Origin: Desulfonauticus submarinus
GTDB taxonomy: Bacteria > Desulfobacterota > Desulfovibrionia > Desulfovibrionales > Desulfonatronovibrionaceae
DNA length: 64,000 nucleotides
NCBI RefSeq assembly: GCF_900104045.1
Contig: NZ_FNIN01000001.1
Location: 372,001-436,000, forward strand
Direction of reading: 5' to 3'
Shown: piece after piece, positions 63,373-64,000 of the stretch
How positions within the stretch are numbered: position 1 is the first letter of the stretch
How the letters are laid out: every line of letters starts with the position of its first letter
Notes under the pieces: model-generated
What the model was told of the DNA's origin: nothing
The model's input: only the letters and a program-made list of their open reading frames with translations
Databases searched by the model: none
Translations under genes and position numbers: made by a program

Positions 63373-63945
63373 TTAATTTTCTGGAAAATAGAGTACAGCG
63401 TAGATCTTTGCAGGAGTCTCTCCTTTACAAGATAAATAGTGTGGAACAATAGAATTATAATAAACACTATCTCCGGCTTTTAAAGTATAAACTTCTTGAC
63501 CATAAATCAATTCAATTTCTCCAGAATGAACTACGATAAACTCTTCTCCTTCATGAGAAGAAAGCTTTTTTTCTTTTGCAGATTCAGGTAAAACTTCTAT
63601 AAAAAAAGGTTCCATATGCCTATCACTCTTTCCCTTTCCAAGAGAATAAAAACGCAAAGCTGCTGGTTTGTCTTTGCCTTTTAAAATACTCAATTCTTCT
63701 TCTCTTTCCTCTAAACGAATAATAAGAGGGTCTTGACTAATTGTATCATCTAAAAAGGTACCTAGCCTGGTTCCCAGAGCTCTAGCAATTTTTAGCAAAG
63801 GACCTAAAGATGGATATACTCCATCTTCTTCCACAGCCTTTAAAAAATTTACTTCTAACCCTGTTCTTTCAGCCAGTTCTTCTAAGGAAATTTCTTCCAT
63901 CTCCCTAAATTTTTTAATTCTGGCGCCAACCTTTTCAGTTCCCAT
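63373..63945 (-). CDS. XRE-family regulator with C-terminal cupin domain
   Basis: The 190-residue protein has an N-terminal helix-turn-helix (about 8-62; MEEISLEELAERTGLEVNFLKAVE) and a C-terminal cupin (about 105-188; EGEEFIVVHSGEIELIYG and KAGDSVYYNSIVPH). Start 63945 is preceded by AAGGAGG; a TTG at 63960 lies right on it. Such regulators often control the next operon in response to a small ligand bound by the cupin. It heads the minus-strand run. Confidence 0.9.
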   Translation of the reverse strand: MGTEKVGARIKKFREMEEISLEELAERTGLEVNFLKAVEEDGVYPSLGPLLKIARALGTRLGTFLDDTISQDPLIIRLEEREEELSILKGKDKPAALRFYSLGKGKSDRHMEPFFIEVLPESAKEKKLSSHEGEEFIVVHSGEIELIYGQEVYTLKAGDSVYYNSIVPHYLSCKGETPAKIYAVLYFPEN

Positions 63946-64000
63946 CTTCTCCTCCTTCAAATCTTTTTCCTATATATAAATTTTCTAATTTTCCCTTTTT

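Noticed and set aside
1-64000. CRISPR arrays, insertion sequences, prophage, rRNA or tRNA genes
   Set aside because: No regularly spaced repeats, transposase or integrase genes, or cloverleaf-capable intergenic sequences were found by reading; a tRNA scan was not possible.

Overview
The window comes from the chromosome of an AT-rich (about one third GC by eye), strictly anaerobic, Gram-negative bacterium. An outer-membrane LPS export gene (lptD) shows the Gram-negative envelope. A periplasmic [NiFe] hydrogenase, a cytosolic Mvh-type hydrogenase fused in context to HdrABC, an indolepyruvate:ferredoxin oxidoreductase and an 'orange protein' (ORP) locus together point to a hydrogen-oxidising sulfate reducer related to Desulfovibrionales/Desulfohalobiales. 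The taxon is an inference from gene content. No rRNA, tRNA, CRISPR array, insertion sequence or phage gene was found.

Layout. 1-5010 (minus): iorB (cut by the window edge), iorA, a membrane TPR protein, hypB, hypA and malic enzyme. 5128-10116 (plus): a three-gene sensory operon made of a membrane-anchored amino-acid-type binding protein, a hybrid histidine kinase and a degenerate receiver-TPR protein. 10103-20565 (minus): two hydrogenase units. One is hynB-hynA with its protease, the other hdrA-hdrC-hdrB-mvhD-mvhG-mvhA with its protease; in each, a strong hairpin terminator separates the structural genes from the protease. hdrA contains an in-frame UGA followed by a SECIS-like hairpin and is best read as one selenoprotein gene. 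20891-24427 (plus): ADP-forming acyl-CoA synthetase and an orphan TRAP binding protein. 24456-33092 (minus): fumarase alpha/beta, a frdCAB-type succinate dehydrogenase/fumarate reductase, exonuclease III, a phosphoesterase, and a cysteine synthase fused to a catalytically dead cysteinyl-tRNA synthetase-like domain.

33121-40012 holds assorted genes: an EamA transporter, an MscS channel, a MuiA/DUF4139 protein, a thiamine-binding-type protein, tgt, nth and a secreted protein with two homologous halves. 40096-46914 (plus) is the ORP-type locus: a PAS-sigma54 activator, then a sigma54 promoter with repeated GCTACT half-sites, then NifX-like, Gly/Arg-rich, Mrp and ferredoxin-inserted MinD-like ATPase genes and a metallo-beta-lactamase-fold protein. 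47091-56346 (plus): a metal permease with a C-terminal HMA-like domain, a glycosyltransferase, a half-size Gdt1 protein, the Pit phosphate transporter with its DUF47 partner, lptD and mutL. 56401-63945 (minus) is one long, tight gene run: XRE-cupin regulator, acyl-CoA ligase, HAD phosphatase, YggT, DivIVA, DUF167, DUF465 and ilvB-ilvN-ilvC.

How the genes fit together. Periplasmic HynAB oxidises H2 and presumably feeds electrons to cytochromes. The cytosolic MvhADG-HdrABC complex would split H2 electrons between ferredoxin and a disulfide acceptor. IorAB and the ADP-forming acyl-CoA synthetase would link ferredoxin and acyl-CoA to keto-acid metabolism. FrdCAB, fumarase and malic enzyme form a C4-dicarboxylate branch. 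HypA and HypB supply nickel to both hydrogenases. The less understood parts are the ORP locus, the binding-protein/kinase operon and the CysK-CysRS fusion.
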